Shown here: piece by piece, positions 39,899 through 48,075 of the stretch | Numbering within the stretch: the stretch's first letter is position 1 | Layout of the letters: each line of letters starts with the position of its first letter | Translations under genes and position numbers: made by a program | Assembly (NCBI GenBank): GCA_051747385.1 | Contig: JBNJGB010000026.1 | Location: 34,032 to 98,031, forward strand | Direction of reading: 5' to 3' | Length of the DNA: 64,000 nucleotides | From: JBNJGB01 sp051747385 | Lineage (GTDB): Bacteria; Myxococcota_A; UBA9042; PHBI01; JACKFB01 | The notes under the pieces: model-generated | What the model saw: only the letters and a program-made list of their open reading frames with translations | What the model was told of the DNA's origin: nothing | Databases searched by the model: none

Positions 39899-41218
39899 GT
39901 GAAGTCCCCCCACCCGACGTCCCAGGACCTGCTCCGCTACATCGACGCCGGCCCGACGCCCCGACACTGCGTGGCCGAGACGGCGCGCCGGCTGGAGGCC
40001 GAGGGCTTCTCGGAGGTGGACGAGGCCGATCGCTGGTCGCTCGAGCCCGGGGACGGGCGCTACCTGGTCCGCGGGGGCACGATCCTCGCCTTCCGCGTGG
40101 GGACCGAGCCGCCCGGCGACGCCGGCTTCCGCCTCCTGGGCGCGCACACGGACTCGCCGAACCTCCGCGTGAAGCCCGTGCCCGACGTGCGGGCGAGCGG
40201 CTGGGATCAGCTCGGCGTGGAGGCCTACGGCGGCCTGCTCGAATACACCTGGCTGGACCGGGACCTGGGCCTGGCCGGCGAGGTCGTGCTCGCCCGCGAC
40301 GACGCCGGCGGGGCGACGGGCGTGGAGCCGCGCCTGGTGCGCGTCGACCGCCCCGTCCTCCGCATCCCGTCCCTGGCCATCCACCTGAACCGCGAGATCC
40401 GCGAGGAGGGGCTGAAGCTGAACCGCCAGCAGCACCTCCCGCCCATCCTCGCGCCGGCGCCGGAGGGCGACGAGGGGGACGGCACCGGGACGCTGCGGCG
40501 CATGCTCTCCCACGAGCTGGACGTGGAGCCGGATCGCATCCTGAGCTGGGACCTGTCGCTGATGGACGTGGTCCCGGCGACCTTCGGGGGCCTCCACGGC
40601 GAGCTGATCCTGGCGCCCCGGATGGACAACCAGGCCATGTGCCACGCCTCGCTCTCCGCGCTGCTCCGGGCCGAGGCCGCGGCGGCCACCCAGGTGATCT
40701 GCCTGTACGACCACGAGGAGATCGGCAGCGGATCGGCCGCGGGCGCCGCCGGCAACCTGGTCCGGGAGGTGCTCCGCCGCCTGGCCGAGGCGGAGGCTCC
40801 GGGCGCCGCGGCGGGGGAGCTGACCCGGGCCGTGGCGCGCTCGCTGCAGATCTCCGCGGACATGGCCCACGCCGTCCACCCGAACTACGCCGACCGCCAC
40901 GACCCGCAGCACATGCCGCGCGTCAACGGCGGCCCGGTCATCAAGATCAACGCCCAGCAGCGGTACGCCACGGACGCAGAGACGGAGGCGCGCTTCGAGG
41001 CCCTCTGCCGCGACGAGGGCGTCCCGTGCCAGAAGTTCGTCAACCGGACGGACCTGGCCTGCGGCTCGACCATCGGGCCCATCTCGGCCGCGAGGCTCGG
41101 GGTGCGCACCGTGGACGTGGGCAATCCCATGCTGGCCATGCACTCCATCCGCGAGGTGGGCGGCGCCGAGGATCCGGAGCACATGACGGCGGTCATGGCC
41201 CGCTTCCTGGCCGCCTGA
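39899..41218 (+). CDS. M18-family aspartyl aminopeptidase
   Basis: The 439-residue metallopeptidase removes N-terminal acidic residues. Two-metal site landmarks are present: GAHTDSPNLRVKP near residue 82 (His and Asp ligands), DHEEIGSGSAAGAAGN near residue 270 (catalytic Glu pair), and HAVHPNYADRHDPQHMPRVNGGPVIKIN near residue 325 (His ligands). MHSIREVGGAEDPEHM near the C-terminus completes the set. The GTG at 39899 is preceded by GGAGGT eight bases upstream; an ATG 39 bases earlier has no such site. The gene stands alone after the lipid-transport pair. No signal peptide is seen, so it is cytoplasmic. Confidence 0.93.
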   Translation: MKSPHPTSQDLLRYIDAGPTPRHCVAETARRLEAEGFSEVDEADRWSLEPGDGRYLVRGGTILAFRVGTEPPGDAGFRLLGAHTDSPNLRVKPVPDVRASGWDQLGVEAYGGLLEYTWLDRDLGLAGEVVLARDDAGGATGVEPRLVRVDRPVLRIPSLAIHLNREIREEGLKLNRQQHLPPILAPAPEGDEGDGTGTLRRMLSHELDVEPDRILSWDLSLMDVVPATFGGLHGELILAPRMDNQAMCHASLSALLRAEAAAATQVICLYDHEEIGSGSAAGAAGNLVREVLRRLAEAEAPGAAAGELTRAVARSLQISADMAHAVHPNYADRHDPQHMPRVNGGPVIKINAQQRYATDAETEARFEALCRDEGVPCQKFVNRTDLACGSTIGPISAARLGVRTVDVGNPMLAMHSIREVGGAEDPEHMTAVMARFLAA

Positions 41219-41260
41219 GAAGCCTTCCGCCGCGCCTTCGTCCGGAGCCACGACCGGGTC

Positions 41261-41401
41261 ATGGACCTCCTGGCCGGTGACGGCACGAACGCGGAGCGGC
41301 CGGGGTTGCTCCCCTCCCTCGCCGAGGTCCTGGAGGGCACGGAGCAGCGGCTCCACGGCGAGTACGGCAGCGTGGGCGTGCTCCTGAGCACGGTGGCCTG
41401 A
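41261..41401 (+). CDS. Small doubtful frame, possible remnant of a helical domain
   Basis: A 46-residue frame starts at ATG 41261. The same frame is open from just after the aminopeptidase stop (41219), giving about 60 residues that read like real coding sequence (EAFRRAFVRSHDRVMDLLAG, then PGLLPSLAEVLEGTEQRL). There is no ribosome site. It may be the decayed tail of a deleted gene. I do not recognise it. Confidence 0.25.
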   Translation: MDLLAGDGTNAERPGLLPSLAEVLEGTEQRLHGEYGSVGVLLSTVA

Positions 41402-41533
41402 ACCGGGGTGCGGGTTCGTGCCCTTCCCTTGCGATCAGGGCCCGGCCCCCCACGGCGTCGACGTCGGCGCCCCCCGTCCGGCTGGGGAATCGCCTCGCGC
41501 GGTCCTCCAGACAGCCGGCGGCCCGTTTTCTCT

Positions 41534-41548
41534 TGACGCGACGCGTCA
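41534..41548. promoter_or_regulatory. Palindrome TGACGCG-A-CGCGTCA overlapping a -35-like box
   Basis: Perfect 7-bp arms around one base. The left arm is part of TTGACG (41533-41538), a -35-like box 60 bases upstream of the transglycosylase-like gene. No clear -10 box follows. It could be a repressor site. Confidence 0.4.
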
Positions 41549-41597
41549 TCCCGCGCACATGGGAGATCTCCACCACAGCACGACGATGGAGGTCGGC

Positions 41598-42554
41598 ATG
41601 CGTTACGCTCGACGTGCGCCCCGAACACATACCTGCGTGATCCTCGCGACCTGGCTCGCGACGCTGGCACCCGCCGCCGCGGCGGAGGTCGATGCCGACG
41701 GTCGCGTCCCCGACGCCGCCGAGCCCGCACCGATCACGGAGGACGAGCAGGAGCCCCCCTCCGAGGCGCCCGCACCCGAGGAGCAGGCCGAGGACGCCGG
41801 GATCGCCGAGGAGGCGGAGCAGGACTCCGCCCGGGTGCCGCCCCGCCCCGCCTTCCTGGTGGCTCAGGACGACGCGGTGGACCTGGCGCTCCGGTGCAAC
41901 TGCCAGGCCCACCCCGACGAGGAGCGCTGCCGCGCGGAGCACCGGGAGCGGGTCGCGGAGGCGGTGGCCGACCTCCTGTGGGTGGTGGATCAGCGCGCCG
42001 ACCGCGTCCCGGACGAGCTCCGGGCGATCCTCGTGGCGGTCGCGTGCGGGGAGAGCGGCTTCCGCGATCACCCCGACTGTGGCGGGCGCCCCGGCTGCAA
42101 CGACCACGGCACGTCCGCCGGCATGTTCCAGTTCAAGCGCGACGGCGCCCTGGCGAACCTCTACGAGGAGCTCCACGGGGAGCCGCTGCCCGCCCACGAC
42201 CACATGGAGGCCGGGCTGTTCTACCTGGAGCGCCTCCTGGTCGGCGTCGAGGAGAAGGTGCCGGCGGCGTGCGGTCGGATGCGGGCCCGCCGCGCCTGGA
42301 ACGTCGCCGCCTATCGCCTCGGCCGCGGCCCCGTCGTGGAGCCGGCGCGCCCGGCGATGCGCGTCTGCGCACCCAGCCCGGTCGTCACCGGGGGCGAGGA
42401 CGAGGTCTGCTTCACGCGGCCGGCGAAGCCCGCCGTCCAGCGCTGCGAGCCCGCGTCCAAGTACGCGCGCTGGTCCATGAAGTGGTACTTTGAGGCGCCC
42501 CACGCGTGGACCCTGGTCCCGGCGCAGATGGACAGCGCGGACAGCCGGCTCTGA
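41598..42554 (+). CDS. Lytic transglycosylase-like secreted protein
   Basis: The 318-residue product has a signal peptide (ILATWLATLAPAAAAE) followed by about 55 acidic, proline-rich residues. A lysozyme-like domain follows: VACGESGFRDH with Glu152 in the position of the SLT catalytic glutamate, then GTSAGMFQFKRDG and AGLFYLERLLVG. Six or more cysteines (LRCNCQAH, PGCNDHG, PAACGRM) suggest disulphides and an extracytoplasmic site. It would cut peptidoglycan, though the fold is divergent. The ATG at 41598 has GGAGG seven bases upstream; the earlier in-frame ATG lacks it. Confidence 0.65.
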   Translation: MRYARRAPRTHTCVILATWLATLAPAAAAEVDADGRVPDAAEPAPITEDEQEPPSEAPAPEEQAEDAGIAEEAEQDSARVPPRPAFLVAQDDAVDLALRCNCQAHPDEERCRAEHRERVAEAVADLLWVVDQRADRVPDELRAILVAVACGESGFRDHPDCGGRPGCNDHGTSAGMFQFKRDGALANLYEELHGEPLPAHDHMEAGLFYLERLLVGVEEKVPAACGRMRARRAWNVAAYRLGRGPVVEPARPAMRVCAPSPVVTGGEDEVCFTRPAKPAVQRCEPASKYARWSMKWYFEAPHAWTLVPAQMDSADSRL

Positions 42555-42600
42555 GCAGCCGGGGCGGCGAGGGTCCTCCCGGTCCGACCGGAGCCCCCGC

Positions 42601-45549
42601 ATGCGCCCTCTGCTCGTCGTCGTCCTCCTCTCCCCGGCGGTCTGCCCGGCGCTCGTGTCGTGCGGCGACGGCGCGGACCCCGGGCCGCCCTTCCCCGCGG
42701 CGGACTTCCGGGACCCGCCGACCGCGGCCCGCCCGTGGACGCGCTGGTGGTGGCCGGGCGGCGACGTGGAGGACGACGTCCTCCGAGAGCGGCTCGCGGT
42801 CCTCGCGGACGCCGGCTTCGGCGGCGTCGAGATCCAGGCCCTGGACGCCGCCCTGGACCCGGAGGCGCCGGAAGACGCCCTGTCGCGGCGCCTGTCCTAC
42901 GGGACGGAGGACTTCCGGGCGCACCTGGACGTCGCGCTGGCGGCCGCTCGCGAGGAGGGCCTCGCCGTCGACCTGACCCTGGGCTCCGGGTGGCCGACCG
43001 GCGGTCCTCACGTGCCGCCCGCCGACTCCATGCAGACGCTCCTCCGGGCGGAGCGCTTCGTGGAGGGCCCGACGACGGTCGACCTCGACCTCGCCGAGCC
43101 GGATCGCCCCGTCTTCTACACCCTGGCCGAGGTGGCCGGCGGCGCCGGGGAGCCCCTGGCTCGCTGGCTCCCCGAGCACGCGGAGCCCGTCGCGGTCCAG
43201 GCCTGGCGGGTGGAGGACGGCGCCCGGGACCCCGACCCGTTCGTGCTGACCGACCAGGTGGCCCTCGTCCCGGCCTCCCGCGTGGATCTCGCGGACGCCC
43301 TCGGTCCCGACGGGGCGCTCACCTGGGACGTCCCGGAGGGGGCGTGGGTCGTCGTCGCGTTCTTCCGCGCCCCCACGGGCCAGCTTCCGAGCCTCGCCGC
43401 GCGCCCCGAGCCCGGGCTCGTCATGGACCACCTGGACGCCGCCGAGGTCGAGCGCAACCTGGAGCACCACCTCGGCGACGGCGCAGGGCTGGCGGCCCAC
43501 TACGGGAAGCCGCTGACCGGCCTGTTCGTGGACAGCTTCGAGCTGACGGTCGAGCGGCTGTGGACCGGGGACCTCCCCGCCGTGTTCGAGGCCCGCCGCG
43601 GCTACGACGTCGTCCCCCGCCTCCCGGCGGCGCTGCTGCCCGGCGGCGACAACCACCTCTTCGACGGCGCCGGCGTGACGCGCGCGGCGCCCTTCCGGGT
43701 CACGGACGCCGACGCGCGGATCCGCCGGGACCTCCGGCGCACCGTCTCGGAGCTGTTCGTGGAGCGCTTCGTCGAGCGGGCCCGGGCGTGGGCCGAGGCG
43801 CGCGACATGACCGCCCGCATGCAGATCTACGGCCTGGACGTGGACCTGATCCGCGCGGCCGGCGCCGCGGGGATCCCGGAGGCCGAGCAGCTCTGGGCCG
43901 GCGGGACGGACCTGTTCCTGAAGCTCGTGTCGTCCGGCGCGCATCTCTACGGCCGCCCCGTGGTGAGCGCGGAGGCGTTCGTGTGGGCGTTCCGGGATCA
44001 CACCACCACGCCGCTGCGGGCGCGCGTCGCCGCCGACAAGCTCTTCGCCGCGGGCGTGAACCGGCTCGTCTACCACGGCGTGCCCTATCCGCTGGCCGAC
44101 GGCTACGGCCTCACGGGCTGGCACCCGTTCTCGTCGCCGTTCAGCGGCCTCGGGACCTACTCGTCCCAGCTCGGCGCCGAGGGTCCGTTCCGGGAGGACC
44201 TCCCGCCCCTGAACCGCTACGTGGCCCGCTGCCAGGTGGCGCTCCGGGCCGGCGAGCCGGACGCCGACCTGCTGGTCCTCTATCCGTGGCTCGGCTTCCC
44301 GGCGTCCTTCGCGCGCCTGGAGGAGCGGGCGGAGCCCCTGTTCGGCGGGCGCCTCGACGAGGCCGACGACCTGGACACCGCCAACCCGCTGTTCGGCCTC
44401 CTCGACCAGGCGTTCGGAGAGGTCGACGTGGGCGAGCGGGGGCGCTGGCTCCTGGACGTCGCCCCCCGCCTGCGCGACCTGGAGGCCGCGGGCTGGGCCT
44501 GGGAGTGGGCGGACCCGGAGAGCCTCCTCGCCGCCGAGGCCGACGACGGCGGCGTGACGATCCGCGGGCGACGCCATCGGGCGATCCTCCTCCCCGGCGT
44601 CCCCCACCTCCGGCCGGACGTCGCGGAGCACCTCGCAGCGATCGCGGCGGACGGGGCGCCCGTCGTCGTCGAGGGCGAGGCCCCGCGGCAGCAGCCCGGC
44701 TTCCGGGATCACGCATCCGGCGACGCCCGGGTCGCGGCGGCGATGGACGCCCTCCCCGACCGGCGCATGGAGGATCTGGCGCCCCGGGTCCGCCTCGGCC
44801 CCGGCGCCCCGGACGTCCGCCACGTGCGGCGCCGCCTCGGCCGGCGAGGTCTCGTGGTGTTCCTGCACCAGCCGCGGCGGGAGGCCGTGGACACGACCCT
44901 GGCCGTGGAGGGCGGCTGCGAGCCGGCCACGTGGCTCGACGCCTGGACGGGGACGGCGCGGCCCGCCACCCGGACCGGGGACGGGCGCGTCCACCTGCGG
45001 ATGGACGGCCTCACCTCCTCGCTGCTCCTGTGCGGTCGCGATCCGGAGAGCCTGGCGACTACGCCGACGCCCCCGGACGAGGTCGTCCGCCGGATCCCGC
45101 TGCCCGACTGGACGCTGGAGGCCACGGGAGGAGGGATCCCCGACGGCGCCGTCACCCTCGACCTGGAGGCGCCGACCGACTGGCGCGACCTGGAGCCTCT
45201 GCGCCACGCGGCCGGCCCCGGCGTGTACACCCGCACCGTGGACGGGCCGGCCCGGAGCGACGGTCAGCGGATCCTCCTGGCCCTCGGAGAGGTCGCCGGG
45301 GTGGCCGAGGTCCTCGTGGACGGGGATCCCGTCGCGCGGCGGGCCGTGGCGCCCTTCCGGGTGGACCTCACGGATGCCTTGACGCCGGGCCCCCACGCGG
45401 TGACGGTCCGGGTCACGCCGCCGCTCCGGAACCGCCTCGTGGGGCTCGGACAGGCCGGGGTGGCCGGCCACGAGCACTTCGCAGACCGGGAGGACGCGCT
45501 GGTCGCGGCCGGGCTCCTCGGGCCCGTCGCCCTCGAGATCCGGCGCTGA
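42601..45549 (+). CDS. GH106-like glycoside hydrolase lipoprotein
   Basis: The 982-residue product has a lipoprotein signal ending LVSCGDG. The rest resembles large GH106-type alpha-L-rhamnosidases: PWTRWWWPGGDVEDDVLRERL near residue 38, FGGVEIQAL near residue 75, DLTLGSGWPTGG near residue 122, then VDSFELT near 303 and YHGVPYPLADGYGLTGWHPFSSPF near 480. The last 120 residues are a beta-sandwich (ALGEVAGVAEVLVDGDPVA). It would remove rhamnose-type sugars from polysaccharide outside the cell. The ATG at 42601 directly precedes the signal. It lies 46 bases after the transglycosylase-like gene, but no polysaccharide locus is evident. Confidence 0.75.
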   Translation: MRPLLVVVLLSPAVCPALVSCGDGADPGPPFPAADFRDPPTAARPWTRWWWPGGDVEDDVLRERLAVLADAGFGGVEIQALDAALDPEAPEDALSRRLSYGTEDFRAHLDVALAAAREEGLAVDLTLGSGWPTGGPHVPPADSMQTLLRAERFVEGPTTVDLDLAEPDRPVFYTLAEVAGGAGEPLARWLPEHAEPVAVQAWRVEDGARDPDPFVLTDQVALVPASRVDLADALGPDGALTWDVPEGAWVVVAFFRAPTGQLPSLAARPEPGLVMDHLDAAEVERNLEHHLGDGAGLAAHYGKPLTGLFVDSFELTVERLWTGDLPAVFEARRGYDVVPRLPAALLPGGDNHLFDGAGVTRAAPFRVTDADARIRRDLRRTVSELFVERFVERARAWAEARDMTARMQIYGLDVDLIRAAGAAGIPEAEQLWAGGTDLFLKLVSSGAHLYGRPVVSAEAFVWAFRDHTTTPLRARVAADKLFAAGVNRLVYHGVPYPLADGYGLTGWHPFSSPFSGLGTYSSQLGAEGPFREDLPPLNRYVARCQVALRAGEPDADLLVLYPWLGFPASFARLEERAEPLFGGRLDEADDLDTANPLFGLLDQAFGEVDVGERGRWLLDVAPRLRDLEAAGWAWEWADPESLLAAEADDGGVTIRGRRHRAILLPGVPHLRPDVAEHLAAIAADGAPVVVEGEAPRQQPGFRDHASGDARVAAAMDALPDRRMEDLAPRVRLGPGAPDVRHVRRRLGRRGLVVFLHQPRREAVDTTLAVEGGCEPATWLDAWTGTARPATRTGDGRVHLRMDGLTSSLLLCGRDPESLATTPTPPDEVVRRIPLPDWTLEATGGGIPDGAVTLDLEAPTDWRDLEPLRHAAGPGVYTRTVDGPARSDGQRILLALGEVAGVAEVLVDGDPVARRAVAPFRVDLTDALTPGPHAVTVRVTPPLRNRLVGLGQAGVAGHEHFADREDALVAAGLLGPVALEIRR

Positions 45550-45568
45550 CAGGACGAGGAGCCGCCCC

Positions 45569-46477
45569 ATGGCCATGTACACCGTCGAGGATCACTGGGA
45601 GGGCTGGATCCGCCCGGTGCTCTTCATCCTGCTGGCGGTGGTGCTCGGCGGCGCGTGGTGGCTCGGGCGGCTCCCGGACAGGTGGCTGGGCGGCGCTCTC
45701 CTCGCGGCGGTCGGCCTGGCCCCCGCCGGGATGGTGATCGCGCGGGGCTGGTCCCGGCGCCTGCCCATATGGAAGCGGGCCCTGACGGCCGCGGTGGCCG
45801 TCGCCGCGGTGGGCGTGGCCGCCGTCTCCCCGGCGTCCATCCTCCGACCCGACGCCAGGATCGGGGCGGGCGAGGCGACCCGACGGGCGCCGCGGGTCGA
45901 GCTCCCGCCCACGGGCGACCGCCCGGCGGACTGGCTGATCTACGCCCACGGCGATCCCGGCTTCGAGCGCTCCTCGGCGGAGCTGATCCTGGCCCTGGCC
46001 CCGGAGGTCGGCCCCGCGCGCACCCACACCGGGCGCCTCGTGGAAAAGCGCGGCCGGCGGGGACGCGGCGGCAAGGAGAAGCACGACGTCGTGTGGCGTG
46101 TCCGGGCCGACCTGTCCGCCGGGGCCGAGATCCGCGTCGAGACGCCGCCGCGCGAGCTCGGCTGGCCGATCCGCCTCCAGGTGCGGCGCGCACCGCCGTC
46201 GCACCGCGTGCTCCTGTACGCATCCCTGCCGCTGCTGCTCCTGGGTGCGGCGCTGGACGGGCTGGCCAGGGTCCGGGTCCGGACCTACCTGGGGCCGCTC
46301 ACGGCGGGCGCGGGGGCCTTCGCCATCCTCTTCGCGACCTGGTACACGCCGGGAGCGCTCGTGAAGACCGTCTTCGGGGCCGCGCTGGGCGCCGCGGTGG
46401 CGGGGGCCGTCATCGGGGTCCCCCTGGCCGCCGTCGCGGGTCGCCTCGCCCCGCGCGAAGCTGGCCGGGAGCTGTAG
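45569..46477 (+). CDS. Membrane protein of unknown function
   Basis: The 302-residue product has two membrane helices near the N-terminus (VLFILLAVVLGGAWWLG, LLAAVGLAPAGMVIA) and a third (AVAVAAVGVAAVSP). A non-membrane domain of about 110 residues, rich in strands and with DWLIYAHGDPGFERSSAELILAL, follows, then three C-terminal helices (LLYASLPLLLLGAAL, AGAFAILFATWYTPG, GAALGAAVAGAVIGVPLAAVA). I do not recognise the family. It follows the GH106-like gene by 19 bases with GAGGAG upstream, so co-transcription is likely. Confidence 0.6.
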   Translation: MAMYTVEDHWEGWIRPVLFILLAVVLGGAWWLGRLPDRWLGGALLAAVGLAPAGMVIARGWSRRLPIWKRALTAAVAVAAVGVAAVSPASILRPDARIGAGEATRRAPRVELPPTGDRPADWLIYAHGDPGFERSSAELILALAPEVGPARTHTGRLVEKRGRRGRGGKEKHDVVWRVRADLSAGAEIRVETPPRELGWPIRLQVRRAPPSHRVLLYASLPLLLLGAALDGLARVRVRTYLGPLTAGAGAFAILFATWYTPGALVKTVFGAALGAAVAGAVIGVPLAAVAGRLAPREAGREL

Positions 46478-46577
46478 CTGCTCGTCCTGCGTCGCGGCGA
46501 CGTGATACCTTCGGGCCGCACCACACGAACGATGGCGGCCGGGCGACGCGATCTCCCGGCCGTGCCAGGAGGACACC

Positions 46578-46787
46578 TTGAGCGGACACAACTACAAGAT
46601 CACGGAGATCGTCGGCAGCTCGGACGAGAGCCTCGAGGACGCCATCAACGGCGCCGTGGCGCGCGCGTCCAAGACCCTGGAGAACCTGCGCTGGTTCGAG
46701 GTGAGCGAGATCCGCGGGCACGTCGTGGACGGCGGGGTGGGCCACTACCAGGTCACCCTCCGCATCGGCTTCACCCTGGAGGATTGA
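46578..46787 (+). CDS. Dodecin, flavin-binding storage protein
   Basis: The 69-residue product is a dodecin, which forms a hollow dodecamer that sequesters flavins (FMN, riboflavin or lumichrome). It has YKITEIVGSSDESLEDAINGAVARASKTLENLRWFEVSEIRG, where Trp is the flavin-stacking residue, and GHYQVTLRIGFTLED. The start codon is TTG, with AGGAGG eight bases upstream. It stands alone between a membrane protein and a response-regulator fragment. It may buffer the product of the riboflavin genes at 3.3-7.3 kb. Confidence 0.9.
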   Translation: MSGHNYKITEIVGSSDESLEDAINGAVARASKTLENLRWFEVSEIRGHVVDGGVGHYQVTLRIGFTLED

Positions 46788-46860
46788 GCGCCCGCGGGCA
46801 TTCCACGCCCCTCCCCGGCCCCGGGGAATCCCCCACCCGACGCGTACGCGGCCTCCCCGT

Positions 46861-47172
46861 TTGCAGGCGCGGCGAGGCGTGCTTGGATCGAAGGTGCCCG
46901 ATCGGGGGGAGAGCACACCCACGCGTCGGCAGGCGACGCGCGACCGGGCCGGGGGGATCGTCATCGACACGCAGCACCGCCATCATCGCATCCTCGTCGC
47001 CCTGGACGACGCGGATCGGCAGGCCGCCCTGGCGCGGCGCCTCCGCGATCACGGCCACGAGGTCGTGTCCGCCGCGAGCCAGGCGCAGGCGCTCATCCTG
47101 CTCCACGACTACCAGGTCTCCTTCGACCTCGTCGTGATGGACGCGGACGACCGGCGGGCGCGGCGGGAGTAG
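46861..47172 (+). CDS. Truncated receiver-domain-like protein
   Basis: The frame gives up to 103 residues. Only the last 60 look conserved: HRILVALDDADRQAALARRLRDHGHEVVSAASQAQALILLHDYQVSFDLVVMDADD, which is the first half of a response-regulator receiver domain. It ends just after the aspartate that would be phosphorylated (VVMDADD). The Thr/Ser and Lys of the second half are missing. The true start is unclear; the front has no known domain. It is probably a remnant or a degenerate partner of the response regulator encoded convergently at 47249. Confidence 0.4.
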   Translation: MQARRGVLGSKVPDRGESTPTRRQATRDRAGGIVIDTQHRHHRILVALDDADRQAALARRLRDHGHEVVSAASQAQALILLHDYQVSFDLVVMDADDRRARRE

Positions 47173-47180
47173 CGTCTACT

Positions 47181-47220
47181 GCGCCGGCGGATGCAGAACG
47201 GCGCCGGCGGATGCACAACG
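47181..47220. repeat. Two tandem 20-bp repeats
   Basis: GCGCCGGCGGATGCAGAACG is followed at once by the same 20 bases with one change (G to C). It lies between two convergent genes. Confidence 0.6.
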
Positions 47221-47248
47221 CGAGCCGGGACCCGGAGGCCCCCCGCTC

Positions 47249-47926
47249 TCAGTGCCGCGTCTCCACCCAGAGCACGGCCTGCTGCACCAGCTCCGCCGCG
47301 TTCCCGAGCTGGAGCTTCTGCTTGATGTTCGCCCGGTACGACTCGATGGTCTTGATGCTCAGGTGGAGCTGCTCGGCGATGGCCCGCGTCCCGAGCCCCG
47401 CGCCGATCTTCTCGAAGACCTCGAGCTCGCGATCGCTCAGGCGCTCGACGGGCGACTCCTCCGGCGCGTCCACGCCGGCGCCGGCCTGCTCCAGGAGGCG
47501 CTCCGTCATGGCGTCGCTGAGGTAGATCCGGCCGTGGAGGACCCGGCGGATGGCCTCGTGGAGGCGCGTCGTGGCCTCGTCCTTCATGATGTAGCCACGC
47601 GCCCCCGCGTTCAGGGCGCGCTGGGCGTACAGCGTCTCGTCGTGGAACGACAGCACGAGGATCGGCAGATCCGGGTGCCGGGCGCGGAGCTGACGCGTCA
47701 GCTCGATGCCGCTGCGGCTCTTCAGGGTCACGTCGACGATGGCGAGGTCGGGGAGCTCCTCGTCCATCACCTGGAGCGCCTCGTCGGCGCACGACGCCTC
47801 CGCGCACACCTTCAGGTCGGGCTCGCTGTCGACGAGGGAGCGCAGGCCCTTGCGCACGATGGGGTGGTCGTCGACAAGCAGGATCCGGTGCGTCGTCGAC
47901 GCTCCGGCGGCGCTCATCTGTTCCAT
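47249..47926 (-). CDS. NarL/FixJ-type response regulator
   Basis: The 225-residue regulator has a receiver domain with ILLVDDHPIVRKGL near residue 15, the phospho-acceptor Asp in DLAIVDVTL near residue 60, LSFHD, and Lys in GYIMKDE. A LuxR-type helix-turn-helix ends the protein: LSDRELEVFEKIGAGLGTRAIAEQLHLSIKTIESYRANIKQKL. ATG 47926 has GGAGGAA seven bases upstream and is preferred to the far-upstream starts. No kinase gene is adjacent; the sensor at 15-16.5 kb is distant. Target genes are unknown. Confidence 0.9.
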   Translation of the reverse strand: MEQMSAAGASTTHRILLVDDHPIVRKGLRSLVDSEPDLKVCAEASCADEALQVMDEELPDLAIVDVTLKSRSGIELTRQLRARHPDLPILVLSFHDETLYAQRALNAGARGYIMKDEATTRLHEAIRRVLHGRIYLSDAMTERLLEQAGAGVDAPEESPVERLSDRELEVFEKIGAGLGTRAIAEQLHLSIKTIESYRANIKQKLQLGNAAELVQQAVLWVETRH

Positions 47927-48038
47927 GGCAGGTTCCTCCCGGGGGCTACTCGGTCGGGGGCGGTGATCCCGACGGCATCGAGTGCCATTTTCCATAGCAC
48001 GGCCGCGTTCGGCGCGGCCAGTGGATCTCGTGGCGCGC

Positions 48039-48067
48039 GTGACGCCGGCCTCCCCGGTCCCCATAAT
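48039..48067 (+). promoter_or_regulatory. Predicted promoter giving a nearly leaderless transcript
   Basis: GTGACG (48039-48044) and CATAAT (48062-48067) are 17 bases apart. Transcription would start around 48074-48076, exactly at the ATG of the following gene, which has no ribosome binding site. Confidence 0.45.
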
Positions 48068-48075
48068 CGGGCACC

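Larger units (their letters stand above)
41219..41597. other. Region between peptidase and transglycosylase genes with possible coding remnant
   Basis: The first 180 bases continue the aminopeptidase frame past its stop, see 41261-41401. The rest holds a TTGACG box and an operator-like palindrome at 41534-41548, and a CCCTTCCCTTG run near 41420. No other gene is seen. Confidence 0.4.

Noticed and set aside
42412..45582. 1,056-residue open frame opposite the GH106-like gene
   Set aside because: The composition is shadow-like (repeated ADxRVxx and His/Arg-rich segments), with no known domain; the plus-strand gene has a signal peptide and family motifs.
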